A stretch of 64,000 bases of DNA from Siphonodentalium dalli (GCA_032622095.1 CP136062.1:138090351-138154350), one strand, 5' to 3'; shown: positions 46,640 to 57,620, counted from the stretch's first letter. Made by a program: numbers and translations. Notes: generated by a model not told the origin, from the letters alone.

Positions 46640-47440
46640 CCCACTTACTCCATATACTGGCACCTTTGTCATTTGTGTTGCAATTAGTACCGGGTTCAAC
46701 CTATGTTTTCTGTACTACGTTTTTGAACTTGGATAAGACAACCGTCATCCATTTGACATTTTGACGCCCATGCAGTATGAGTTGTGGTATAACCCTTTAC
46801 CCAACAAACCGGCCAAATAAAGCTTCAAGAGCCTAAATTATCTTGGGTCTGTCTCAATAAAACCATACAAATATGGATAGCATTGGAACCGGCTCATTGA
46901 CCACATTGTGATGGTTATAGTTATGCCCTGTGCCAATGCATTCTCTTATATATGCGAGTCGACCATAGGTCGCCTCGCATATATACGAGAATGCATTGGC
47001 CTAAAAACAATCTTTTTTTAACACTTTTTACCATTTTTTCTTACATTCTTTAACAATTTTATAATATTTAATGTGTTAAGCCAATGCATTCTATTATATA
47101 TGCGAGGCGACCTATATGGTCGACTCGCATATATAAGAGAATGCATTGGCACAGGGCCCTTCTGTTGGGTAAAGGGATAAGGCTTCGAGAATGTTCATAA
47201 CTCGATCCGGGTAGTGTTCTCTATTCCGAAGGTTCTTTCATTTGACAGTTTAACGCCCATGTATAGTATGGGTGTGCATGGGACAATGCTCCTAGAACGT
47301 TCATAACTCGATTGGGCGTCAAAATGTCAAATGGATGACGTTTTCCTTATCCAAGTTCAACAACGTAGTATAGACGAATTAGGGTTGAACCAGGAACTAA
47401 TTGCAGCACAAATGACATATAGAGTAAGTCAATATATGTA
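46640..47440. mobile_element. Inverted repeat (FB3) enclosing a hairpin element
   Basis: ACCTTTGTCATTTGTGTTGC, GGTTCAACC and CCATTTGACATTTTGACGCC on the left (46660-46770) reappear inverted on the right (47300-47425: GGGCGTCAAAATGTCAAATG, GGTTGAACC, GCAGCACAAATGACATA). The arms are about 140 bp. A second element (46789-47179) is nested between them. Confidence 0.8.
46789..47179. mobile_element. Nested TAACCC-ended element with two CCAATGCATTCTC hairpins
   Basis: Termini ATAACCCTTTACCCAACA and TGTTGGGTAAAGGGATA are inverted repeats. Inside lie two full hairpins (46936-47001 and 47079-47151) with CGACCATAGGTCG-like loops, separated by an AT-rich spacer also found at 31395-31455. It is related to 35410-35565 and to the ends of FB1. 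Confidence 0.82.
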
Positions 47441-48526
47441 ACTTACACACATTTTAGAGAACGTCTAGTTTTCCTTGTCGTCAATTGTTGCGTCCATCCG
47501 TATAATTGTAGCAGAAACGATCGCGTGCGCTCACGTTCTTCGAAACAAAGACATCATATAACTTTCTGCTGTGGGTGTGTCACACATTAAGGTTTGTTGG
47601 TTGATCCGTAACTGATCAATTTATATATATGTAATTTTGCGAAACATTTCTAAATCGACATATATATATATAAAAAAGCACATAAAGTTATAAACTAGAG
47701 CAATGAAAGAAAAAAACCCAATGGGATCATACCGACAGACAGATAAGATATCTCAATGAACAGTAAGACCACTAGATCTGTACGAACCACTTTGTGGCCC
47801 AATCCGCAATCAAAACCAAGCAAAGCTAAATTAACTCATCTCAAAACACGAACATTTGATAAGCGCCCGGTGTATTTGAATTGAATTGGCTATGAACGGA
47901 GGAAATCAGCCTCTGTAAAACCACACAGACGAATACATAACTAATTACCCCAATCACCTAAATTTGCTGCGAAAACCGGCTATTTTGTTTAGGTAGACAC
48001 GCGGCTGAAGATGCCGTGTATAACTACTTAATTAGGAGGGGTGTTCGATATTTCAATTCGCTCCTCTGTGATTGTCTCTCCATGTATCGTGCACCTGCGT
48101 CCGTACTTATAGCCGACTCACGCCTATATACAAAGCCAAACCACAAGGCAAAACCACGAGTTCTGTTCCCTCGCTACGCTGGTCATACCACTGCGGCACT
48201 GCCATCACGTACATACTAAAAGGAAATCTTACATTTTTTATTGAAGACTTTTGTCGGTTACAACATGCATTATTATGAGAAACTAAAATGGCCATATTCA
48301 ATTTGAAAATGACCGGATTGGATCAAATTACATGTATTTACAATTTGTCCGATATAGTAGCACAAAACAGTCCGCCCACAACTCCTATCCCCGCGGATAT
48401 ACGCACATAATTGACCTATAATGTGAAAAAGGTACAAAATGTGATTATTTGATTCTGAAATAAGCAGATAATGGACTCTTACCTGTTATATCGTGTTATG
48501 GCACGGGCGCACAATGAAAACACATG
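47441..48526. other. 1.1 kb non-coding stretch
   Basis: No gene, RNA gene or repeat recognised. Confidence 0.45.
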
Positions 48527-48948
48527 TTAAAGGTACTCAATCCGACCAGACCCTCATAAATTACTATTTCTTTGGCTTCGGGGGTAAAAAATATTGATTC
48601 GAGTCGAGGAACCTACCCATCAATGCTCAGATTGATCAGATATCAATTTTTGAAGTTTTGTTATTTCTATTGTTTGTGTCCCAGAAACACGCCGTCCAAA
48701 GCATGGCCTCGGTCAAATTTGCGTTATTATTACCACTTGATTTTAGAGTTATCCATCTTCGTCCGTTTGTATAAGTGTTTCTGTGGCAATTGTTAGTACA
48801 CATCTCGAGAAATAACAAACTTCAAAAATCAATATCTGATCACTCTGAGCTTTGATGTGTGGGTTCCTCGACTCGAATCAAATATTTTTACCCCTGAAGC
48901 CAAAGAAATAGTAATTTAGGGGTGCTTAATCGGATTGAGTACCTTTAA
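48527..48948. mobile_element. TTAA-flanked MITE, family B, palindromic copy
   Basis: Begins TTAAAGGTACTCAATCCG and ends with the exact inverse CGGATTGAGTACCTTTAA. About 150 bp of both ends are inverted copies of each other (TACTATTTCTTTGGCTTC against GAAGCCAAAGAAATAGTA; TCGAGTCGAGGAACC against GGTTCCTCGACTCGA). Copies at 11618 and 62751 have this arm only at the right. This copy therefore looks like a palindromic derivative of an asymmetric parent. Confidence 0.88.
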
Positions 48949-49007
48949 AGAACGTACACCGGAACATTCGTAAGTTGGCTTAATTGTGTAATTGTGCGCA
49001 CACAATC

Positions 49008-49100
49008 TGCTTATAATCGCCTGATTGCGAGTCGATAATGTGACTAACATGTTCTCATTTTCAGCATATTATCGACTCAAAATGAGGCGATTCTAAGCAA
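49008..49100. repeat. Single hairpin, ~31 bp arms
   Basis: GCTTATAATCGCC...GAGTCGATAAT (49011-49041) pairs with ATTATCGACTCAAAATGAGG and CGATTCTAAGC (49068-49098). It is isolated, without flanking target duplication that I can see. Confidence 0.75.
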
Positions 49101-49399
49101 ATGAGACACTAGCACGTGCATGATGGCAGCGTAGCGAGGGGATTGAACCCAATGCATGCAGTTTGATACAGAGCAACCATGCTCATATTTCCCTCACGCC
49201 CAGTTGCGCCTGTATGTTCATGCCTCCTTTCTTACTTATCAGGTTCACACCCACATATATACTCATGTTTCCATTGAAAATAACATCTTATATACATAGA
49301 GTTAGAGAATAAGCCTTCAATCGACTCTTCCTTCTCAGATGGAGACGATCTAACATAGCTGAAGAAACATCGAAATATGATTGATTATTTGCGAATATA

Positions 49400-49890
49400 A
49401 TACCATCTTTAAAGATACTGTTGGCCTTGGCGATGGGTATCCTGTGAAAATATTTCCACCCGTCAAAAACCGCCACAAACAGAAAGAACATCAAAATGTA
49501 GACAGACTTTGTCCGTATACAAATAAGAAATATCGCATAAACAGTATGTTATTGTCATATATTTGACCATTGTTATGTAAACAAAAGTATAAAAAGTTAC
49601 TTTTCTGGTGTTTGTTTATATTATGATGGTAAACATAAAGAGCGTTCTTTGTTGGTGAATTCCTTATATGGAACTAATAAAGAGGGTTTATGTCATTTGT
49701 GTGTGATTAGCGAGTAGCATTGTGCTGTCTTCTGTAACACAATCAGGCTCTAGCTTAGGTAAACTATAGTAGGTATTTATGATAACATGCTGTTTACGGG
49801 ATGGTCATGGTATATATGAACGAAACTGTATGCGTTTTAATGTTTGGAACAAATATGAATATTTTCGACAATTAAGGCCTCCCGTGCCTT
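49400..49890 (+). repeat. Dispersed repeat H, copy 2
   Basis: CCACAAACAGAAAGAACATC, TAGACAGACTTTGTCC, AGAAATATCGCATAAAC, ATGTTATTGTCATAT and TATGTAAACAAAAGT follow the order of 26080-26200. The GGCCTCCCGTGCCTTTAA block at 49876 matches 26833. Confidence 0.55.
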
Positions 49891-51527
49891 TAATGTCGAA
49901 ATACCGAATACAAAAATATTGTAAAAATGGACGTATACATGTGTGGAGTAAACAATCACGTAAGACAATGTCTCAAATATGATACGAAAACAACTCGAAG
50001 ACTCAGATACATTATCCTTGATGTTAAAGATCTCCACACATTTGCATTCTGTTTCATGCTATAGTCTCAGAAAATTTAAGACCCGTATATATATAAATAT
50101 TCAGTTTAATGCACTCTGAATGTATGTTTACAGACCTTGGTCTTAATACCGGTATCTAACATTGCATTAATATGTATTTTATTACTTATAGTTACACGTT
50201 TTTGTGTATAATGATCCATATCTTGGAATTTATAGTTAATGAACTCGTGCTTTCAGACTTATATATTTCCTTCAATGTTAAGTGATCGATTAATCAATCA
50301 ATCAACCACCATTCATTCAGTCGATCTATTAACGAACAAATCGCTCAGCAAATCAATGAATGAGTACTTTCCAAACAGTTATATAATATAGTTTTTTCAG
50401 TTGAAATAACTTGTGTATTTGTTTATTAAGAATCACTAACCGAATGTTGCAAATTGGTATGTGAATTGTGGACAGAAATATCAGGATACAGGTTCGAGAA
50501 TATCTAATAGAACACAAAGATCAATCACAGAAAGTATGTTTGTCATTCTGTTAATCTCCACAACGCAAACCCGGGTATACCCCGAAGCAACAACGTGTTG
50601 CACAAATCTTGACTTTTAATCTGAAGCTTCATAGATCGTTGATGATTGTTCCTTACACGCATCCCTTCCAGAGATGTCGAGTAGCGATTGTAAGTGTGCG
50701 CGATTAATATACACACACCCAGGTGATATATACCGTACATACCCGGTGTGCTATATCGTCTTCATTGTTCTTATTCCATAATACCCCGAGGCCCCGACAA
50801 GGTCTACTACAGGGTTCACTCTTTAGTCTTAGACGGAGTATCTAGCAGATTGATTGCATCTGGCTGTTTGTTCCAGTTTGTATCAAAGGAATATCAAGTA
50901 CTTAGAGAATAAAAATTCGATGAATAATGATGTGTTATGAGAACGCCAATTCACGTAACTAATTGATCAAACTTATAGTATGACGGGTGGGGCTCAAAAA
51001 GTCACACCACTAGCTATGAATATGGAAAACAAATAACGAAGAAGGCACTTTGTGAATAAAAGAAAGTGGGACCAGCAAGCGTATAGCGATGCTGACTATT
51101 TTTGACATGCATTAAACATGATTTCAGTAACATCTACCGCGCTAATGAGATGACTTTATGTAACATCTTCTCAAAGAAACATTCACAAGTGGTTTGTTAT
51201 TGAGAGGTTGATACATTTCTGCATTTTCTAAAAAGATACTGCAATCAATCCCGTAGTTATGACTACATTAACGTAGAGAAAACGATGTTTTTACCGATCT
51301 GTTGGTGACAAAAACGCCATGACGTCAAATGGCTGAGAAAATAATGATGGGATATAATATCTTGTGTAACGCCGCGAACCTTTTTACACGCTGGAACATC
51401 TATTGTCGTCACCCGATTAATAAGACCGTGACTTCCATGCATAATATAACTTTGTCAGTGTTGGTGTCTTGGCACAGATGTTTCACCCGATCCACCTATA
51501 CATAGTATATAGGCTTCAAGCGTTACT
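49891..51527. other. 1.6 kb non-coding stretch
   Basis: No gene or structured repeat recognised. An AATCAATCAATCAACC run lies at 50292-50307. Confidence 0.45.
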
Positions 51528-51547
51528 GTGTTAGGAAATAGCGTGTG

Positions 51548-52068
51548 ACTAATTACTGCCCGGGCAAGCCCGGACACGCTCGGATACGCCCGCCATCCCG
51601 GGCGGGCCCGGGCAGCCACATGGGCACGCGGACAGTGTAATGTGATGGCTTATGATAGTAGGATACAAAATAAGCATAGATTATTGGCTTGCTGTGTCAT
51701 CCACCTGCGGGTTTATTAACCCTTTAAATGCCGATATTGACTAAAAGAACCCGGGAGAGTCCGGGCACAAAGGACCCGATCAGATTATATATTGATGACC
51801 AATGGTAGCGAGGCACTTACTAAAAGTATACTGTGAAGATTGACTCGCCATCTCGTTCACGACCGTCTTCATTAACCCCTTAAATTACGATATGCACCAG
51901 AAGAACTAAGGATAGCCCGGGCAAGCCCGGGCAGCCCCATGGACAATATAATATGATGCCTTATGGTAGTGGGATACATACTAAGTATAGGTTGCGAACG
52001 TTTATTTGCTGTGTCATCCACCGTCGGTTTTATTAACCCTTTAAATTCCGATATTGGCTAAATAGTCT
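51548..52068 (+). repeat. FB2 left subterminal ~170 bp subrepeats
   Basis: Three consecutive units begin at about 51556, 51760 and 51910. Each starts with CCCGGGC/GTCCGGGC sequence, continues through a GTGGGATACA/GGTAGCGAGG-type middle, and ends in ATTAACCCTTTAAATTCCG. Units 1 and 3 are closest. The mirrored set lies at 54720-55200. Confidence 0.75.
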
Positions 52069-53699
52069 AGTAACAAAATTGTTCACTTTATGACTAAAGT
52101 ATAAAATTTTGCATATGTACATATTTACATAATAATTGATATTAGGTATGGAACCACGCTGAAATTTCACTTTAAGCCCTCTTTTAAGGGATTTCCCGAA
52201 TTTAAAGAGCGTTTCATAATTATATAATTTACTAAACGTCACAATTACTCTTACCATGGAATATGCAATTAAAAATTAATCAAATACAGTAAGTATGACT
52301 CTGCGAGATATATTGATACATTTTAGGCCAAAATTGGCCCTCAAAATGGCAGCCGTAAGTGGAAAATTTGACATTTTTTTCTAATATATTCTATATCAGT
52401 TTCAGTTGTTTGGAACTGGTTGAGAATTTGACTCTATTTTGTGATGTTCATTTTAACTGATCATTGTAGCGATGAAATATGTCATTCATGTGGTTCCATC
52501 CCCTTGAAATCCTTAAAAAATCGATTTTTACAGAATTCAATATAACATTTCACAAAAAATCATAAATGTTATCCTAGTCACATTTCAACAAGAAATGAGC
52601 AGAACTGCACAATGTAAATGATGCATACCATTACTTGTGACAATATTAACACAATGGAATCAAAATTGTCAATTTGGCTCAAAATGGCTGTCAAAATGGC
52701 GACCAAAATATGGAAAATGGTAAATATAGTCCCAGTGTGCCATACAATCGCTTGTAAAAAAAGTTGTGGTTGATGTATAAAATTGGATATTATGTCATAA
52801 ATACATTGAATACTAACATTTATGATGCATCTTTGTTAAGTGTTACGATTACATTACCAAAATATTTGAAATTTCTCTCAAAATTCTAACTTATCAGGCT
52901 TGGACTATTTGGAACTATTTTTGGTATTTATTGATTTAATCCGTCTTAAATGCATCACATTGAGGTGTTTTTAGAAAAAAATACTCAAGATGGCTTGCAA
53001 AATGTCCACAAATTTGATAGAAAAGTTGATATTTTCACAAATTTCCCGAACATTATTTTCTACTCTTCTGTAAAGGTAGCAAATTGTGATTCACTTTGTT
53101 ATTAAACATGCTAATTAATCAAATGGCAACTAAATATTCTATTCTCGTTCTCCTTATACCTTATAGGGCATGCCAAATCCATTTTAAATGATGCAGAATG
53201 TAATTTTGCCGAAAACTTCTTATGGTATTCTGGCCATGTTTTTTAACGGAAATGAGCATAACTCTGAAAATGAACTGAGATGGGCATAATTATATGCCTA
53301 CTCTGACTCAATAACATGTGTAACCATTATATGAAAGTGGGTGCTAGACCAGGTAACAGCAGGCCTTTTAGAAGTCAAACAAGGAGATTAGTGAAAAGCT
53401 GCTTAATAACATCAAATTATGGGCCATTGGCATCAAGATTGATCGAGTAGGCATATAATTATGCCCCTCTCAGTTCATTTTCAGAGTTATGTACATTTTA
53501 GTTCAAAAACATGGCCAGAATACCAAAAGAAGTTTTCGGCAAAATTACATTCTGCATCATTTAAAATGGAATTGTTATGCCCCATAAGGTAAAGGGACAA
53601 CGAGAATAGAATATTTAGTTGCCAGTTGATTAATTAGCAAGTTTAATAACAAAGTGAATCACAATTTGCTACCTTTACAGAAGAGTAGAGAATAATGTT

Positions 53700-53952
53700 T
53701 GGGACCCACCCCACAATATTCACTATTTTTCCATTTTATATCAACTTATGGGGGTAATTATAACAATATTGAATGTATTAGTGCTTCTCATATTGCAACA
53801 AGCCACAACATATAAACAAATATGTTTATAACAGTTGAAAATATGTCAATGAAAAAAAAATGCAAAACAGTGGTCAAAAACTGTTTCCGGCCTCGGGTAC
53901 CAACCCACCCCCCCCCACCTCATGTCTCTAAACCCCCCCCCCCCCCCTGCTG
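53700..53952. other. Segment in FB2 right arm with no left-arm partner
   Basis: The right arm follows the left-arm mirror up to AATAATGTTTGGGA (53689-53702). It resumes the mirror only at GAATTCTGTAAAAATCGATT (53953), which pairs with 52520-52545. About 500 bp of left arm (52550-53040) are thus replaced by 250 bp of unrelated sequence with two C tracts (53909, 53934). Confidence 0.7.
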
Positions 53953-54107
53953 AATTCTGTAAAAATCGATTTTTTAAAGAATTTTAAGGGGGTGTAACCC
54001 CATGAATGACATATTTCATTGCTACAATGATCAGTTAACACGAACATCACAAAATAAAGTCAAATTCTCAACCAGTTCCAAACAACTGAAACTGATATAG
54101 AATATAT

Positions 54108-54370
54108 TTCCATCTGGAATAATCTACCAGAAGAAATATAGAAAATAAACCTTTCTGATAAACTTCAAATAGAGTTATTGTTAATAGCGCTATTATCTGA
54201 ATATGGTATGTCTGCCATACGGAGACTGTTAGATATTCACTTTTCAGACATCAAGTTTGAAAGTGATCTGGACTAAGTATTGTGGTTTTTAAGCATACAT
54301 GCTTACAACGCTTGGAACTAAGGGTCGGTCAGACTCGTTCCGTGATTTATTTTGATTTTGATTTTATATT
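54108..54370 (+). pseudogene. 5'-truncated non-LTR retrotransposon (LINE) 3' end
   Basis: Inserted in the FB2 right arm: the mirror of the left arm breaks after GATATAGAATATAT and resumes at TATTAGTAAAAAAATG. The plus frame from about 54103 reads SIWNNLPEEI before a stop at 54139. WNxLPEEI is a typical C-terminal signature of LINE reverse-transcriptase proteins of the L2/CR1/jockey kind. A ~230 bp 3' UTR follows, ending in TTTGATTTTGATTTTATA, a simple-repeat tail. Only the last residues of the protein remain, so it is dead. The clade is uncertain. Confidence 0.75.
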
Positions 54371-55276
54371 AGTAAAAAAATGTCAAATTTTCCAATTACG
54401 ACTGCCATTTTGATGGCCATCTTGGACGGGGAGTTCCAATTTTGGCCTAAAAATGTATCAATATATCTCGCAGAGTCATACTTACTGTATATGCCTAATT
54501 TTTATTGCATATTCCATGGTAAGAGTAATTGCGACATTTAGTAAATTATATTATTACGAAACGCTCTTTAAATTCGAGAGACCCCTTAAAAGAGGGCTTA
54601 AAGTGAAATTTCAGCTTGGTTCCATAACTAATATCAATTATTATGTGAATATGTACATATGTGCAAAATCTCATACTTTAGTCACAAAGTAAAAAAAATT
54701 GTTATTTGTCTATTCCACTATTTAGCCAATATAGGAAATTAAACCGGCGGTGGATGACACAGCAAATGAAAGTTCGCAACCTATACTTAGTATGCATCCC
54801 ACTACGATAAGGCATCATATTATATTGTCCATGGGCCCATGTGGCTGCCCGGTTTTGCCCGGGCTCTCCTGTGTTCTTCTGGTGCATAATTTCATTTGAG
54901 TGGTTAATGAAGCCGGTCGTGAACGAGATGGCGAGTCAATCTTCACAGTATACCTTTAGTAAGTGCCTCGCTACCATTAGTCATCAATATATAATCTGAT
55001 CGGGTCCATGTGTGCCCGGACTCTCCCGGGTTATTTTAGTCAATATCAGCATTTAAAGGGTTAATAAACCCGCCGGTGGATGACACAGCAAGTCAATTGT
55101 CATAATCTATGCTTATTTTGTATCCTACTATCATAAGCCATCACATTACACTGTCCGCGGGCCCATGTGCCCGCCCGGGTTTGCCCGGGCAGTAATTAGT
55201 TGCACCGTGTTAGGATAACAAGCAGATTTGTATTTATGCCAAAGGAATCCGCTGTCTCCGAATGTCAGACAGACCC

Positions 55277-55340
55277 TATTCAGCTAATAGCGCTATTAAC
55301 AATAACTCTATTTGAAGTTTATCAGAAAGGTTTATTTTCG
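55277..55340 (-). pseudogene. Inverted fragment of the same LINE 3' region
   Basis: GCTAATAGCGCTATTAACAA and AACTCTATTTGAAGTTTATC are the exact inverse of 54150-54195, and AGAAAGGTTTATTTTC continues the match. It lies just outside FB2. The match ends on both sides within ~65 bp. Confidence 0.75.
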
Positions 55341-55964
55341 ATATTGATTCAGAAATATGTCTCTTTTTGTTGTCCATCAATAGACATGCATGTTATTTCG
55401 AAAAAGTTACTTTTAACGAAATAACGGCCACATTTAGAGCTACTGTTTATTGTTTCTGTTATGGGGACATGTCTCTATTCCGAAGGTTCGCTATCCCGAA
55501 TGTTCTCTATTCCGAATGTTCGCTATTCCGAAGGTTCGCGATTCCGAAGGTTTTTGTTATTTTAAAGGTTAATTCCATATTCTAAAGTATTTAGAGGGTT
55601 CTTTATCACGAAGACTCTTTTTATGAAGGAAATAACTTAAAACATTAAAACAATAAATATGATTTTTTGTTTTGTTTTTGCGGGTTTCCTTGAGATTTTA
55701 TATTATTACATTATGACGTTATTTCTCAATACATATTCACGTCACGCAACCCATACAATTGCTGTTTCCATACGATGTGATGTCATTACGTATGACCTTA
55801 TATCTCAATAATCTTAGAGGCAATGCATGATACGCCAGGTAAAGGCGGGTTATAACAGTGGGGCTATAATGAATACTGGAGGCCATAACATACTGCGTAG
55901 CAGAATATCGCTGAATAAACGTATATAAGATGAACCTAACTGCAATTGTGACATTGAATTGACT

Positions 55965-56467
55965 TTAAAGGCCCATTTTATTTTCGAGCCACCGATTTTT
56001 TTTTATAGAGCCCTGATATACGGTTTTAATAACAATCTATGCCATAAAATGTGAGTAAAATACTATAATTCATCACCATTTGAAACGTCTGTCTCAGAAG
56101 ATGCCCATACTGCCCCATAGAGAAATAGAAAGCAGCTGAAATCATAAAAAGATCCACCCGTTATGGCTCCCAGAATGCAACAGAATTCAAACTAAAAATG
56201 TATTTTCAATGGAAGGGGAATAACTCTATCTTTAAAATATAGAGTTATTCCCCTCCATTGAAAATAATACACTTTGCGCAACAAAACCAGATGAAACTTA
56301 AGCACAAAAACACATCGGTAACTCACCAAAATCAACAATTGCACCGTTTTTTATACCGGATAAGTTGATAATACAATGATAGAGAGCTTCCTATTTCAAA
56401 TTGTATATAATATAGCATATATTTTATATATGTGATCTGGGGGTTCGAAAATTACGTGGGCCTTTAA
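55965..56467. mobile_element. Nested TTAA-flanked MITE, family F
   Basis: TTAAAGGCCCATTTTATTTT at the left mirrors AAAATTACGTGGGCCTTTAA at the right; TTCGAGCC mirrors GGTTCGAA. It interrupts the copy 2 element at a point continuous in copy 1. It carries a strong central hairpin at 56202-56265 and the TTTCAAATTGTATATAATAT block that recurs at 57040 and 57108. Confidence 0.8.
56202..56265. repeat. Near-perfect 28-bp-arm hairpin
   Basis: ATTTTCAATGGAAGGGGAAT and AACTCTAT (56202-56229) pair with ATAGAGTTATTCCCCTCCAT and TGAAAAT (56239-56265), with one unpaired base and a 9-nt loop (CTTTAAAAT). Confidence 0.9.
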
Positions 56468-57009
56468 TGTTGATGTTTCTTTCAAATACAGACTGCCAGT
56501 TCGGACAGACTGTATCTCTTACATGTAGTTTATTTCAGTCCTGCAATCATCGTGTTTTCAACTTTCCATAATAAACGATAAACTGATACTGTCTTCTTGC
56601 TATTGATAACCGACATTTGGGACAATTTGGGAATTATAGTGGAGTGTATAAATGCACTATATGTGACTTCTAGCGTAATAGTAGTTTTCATTCCTCGTGT
56701 GGTTTTTGTGGGGGGGGGGGGTGTGCAAATATTGATTCATTTCTGGTTAAATATACCCAGAATAGAAAACCTTCGGAATAGCGAACCTTCGGAATAGCGA
56801 ACCTTCGGAATAATGAATCTTCGGAATAGGGAACCTTCGGAATAATGAACATTCGGAATAGCGAACCTTCGGAATATACAGTCTGCCCATATGGACGCTT
56901 TTGTTATCGATACAATGCTGATTGCTAGCCAAACAGATTTACACCGTAAATGTTATGTTTATTTTTCGATACGACTCACCGAATTTATACTCATTATATA
57001 TGCACTACA

Positions 57010-57147
57010 TGTTGATAATACAATGTTAGAGAGCTTCCTATTTCAAATTGTATATAATATAGCATATATTTTATATATGTTGATAGTACAATGTTAGAGA
57101 GCTTCCTATTTCAAATTGTATATAATATAGCATATATTTTATATATG
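57010..57147 (+). repeat. ~63 bp tandem pair
   Basis: GTTGATAATACAATGTTAGA through GCATATATTTTATATATG occurs twice in a row, and once more inside the family F MITE (56365-56430). This suggests part of the MITE was copied outside the element. Confidence 0.85.
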
Positions 57148-57169
57148 TGATCTGGGAGTTCGAAAATTA

Positions 57170-57320
57170 TTTCTGGTGTATCTGATTACGTCATATCACA
57201 TATCCTTACAACCCCGTCTTACAACCCCGTCTTAAATATAAACACTTCTTTCTGGTGTATCTGATTACGTCATATCGCATATCCTTACAACCCCGTCTTA
57301 CAACCCCGTCTTAAATATAA
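57170..57320 (+). repeat. ~77 bp tandem pair with a third copy at 57553
   Basis: TTTCTGGTGTATCTGATTAC through CAACCCCGTCTTAAATATAA repeats twice (57170 and 57249). Each has an internal TTACAACCCCGTC doublet. A third copy with a single TTACAACCCCGTC lies at 57557-57620, ending with the same ATATAACTG. Confidence 0.88.
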
Positions 57321-57620
57321 CTGTATGTGCCTGTTCGATTATCACTCTAACGACGACTCTTTATGCTATTTTGTTTCTACGGGTGAATTATAAGTTACAT
57401 GGCAATTTGTTGTCGGATATGGTGTCTTGTGAGGTGAAGTGATATTTCGCTGAGCCTCACGTGTCACCGTAACCTGTAACAAAGTAGAGTACTCTAACGC
57501 TTTTATCATGATTTCTTCGGGGTCATTCCTAGTCGTAGAAGGAATAGCCAGAAACACTTCTTTCTGGTGTATCTGATTACGTCATATCGCATATCCTTAC
57601 AACCCCGTCTTAAATATAAC

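Larger units (their letters stand above)
51548..55200. mobile_element. Giant fold-back element FB2 (3.65 kb inverted repeat)
   Basis: The left arm starts ACTAATTACTGCCCGGGC and the right arm ends in its inverse. The arms are about 1.7 kb with a loop of about 130 bp (53313-53440, between GGGCATAATTATATGCC and its mirror). Outer parts contain three ~170 bp subunits with CCCGGGC motifs, TGGCTTATGATAGT-like, GCTGTGTCATCCACC and ATTAACCCTTTAAAT. Inner parts (TTGGAACTGGTTGAG, CATTTCAACAAGAAATGA, AAAATATGGAAAATGGTAAA) are homologous to FB1. The right arm has a replaced segment and a LINE insertion. A 9-bp direct repeat GTGTTAGGA lies close outside (51528-51536, 55207-55215), offset by 11 and 6 bp, so it is only a possible target duplication. 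Confidence 0.85.
55466..56875. mobile_element. Element with 16-bp CGGAATAGC terminal repeats, copy 2
   Basis: Left repeats TTCGCTATTCCGAAGG-type (55480-55555) and inverted right repeats (56770-56875) flank the same interior as copy 1 (TCCATAATAAACGATAAACT at 56566; CTTTGACACCC-like replaced by TATACCCAGAATAGAAAACC at 56750). It is ~0.65 kb longer, mostly because the family F MITE is nested at 55965-56467. Confidence 0.82.
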
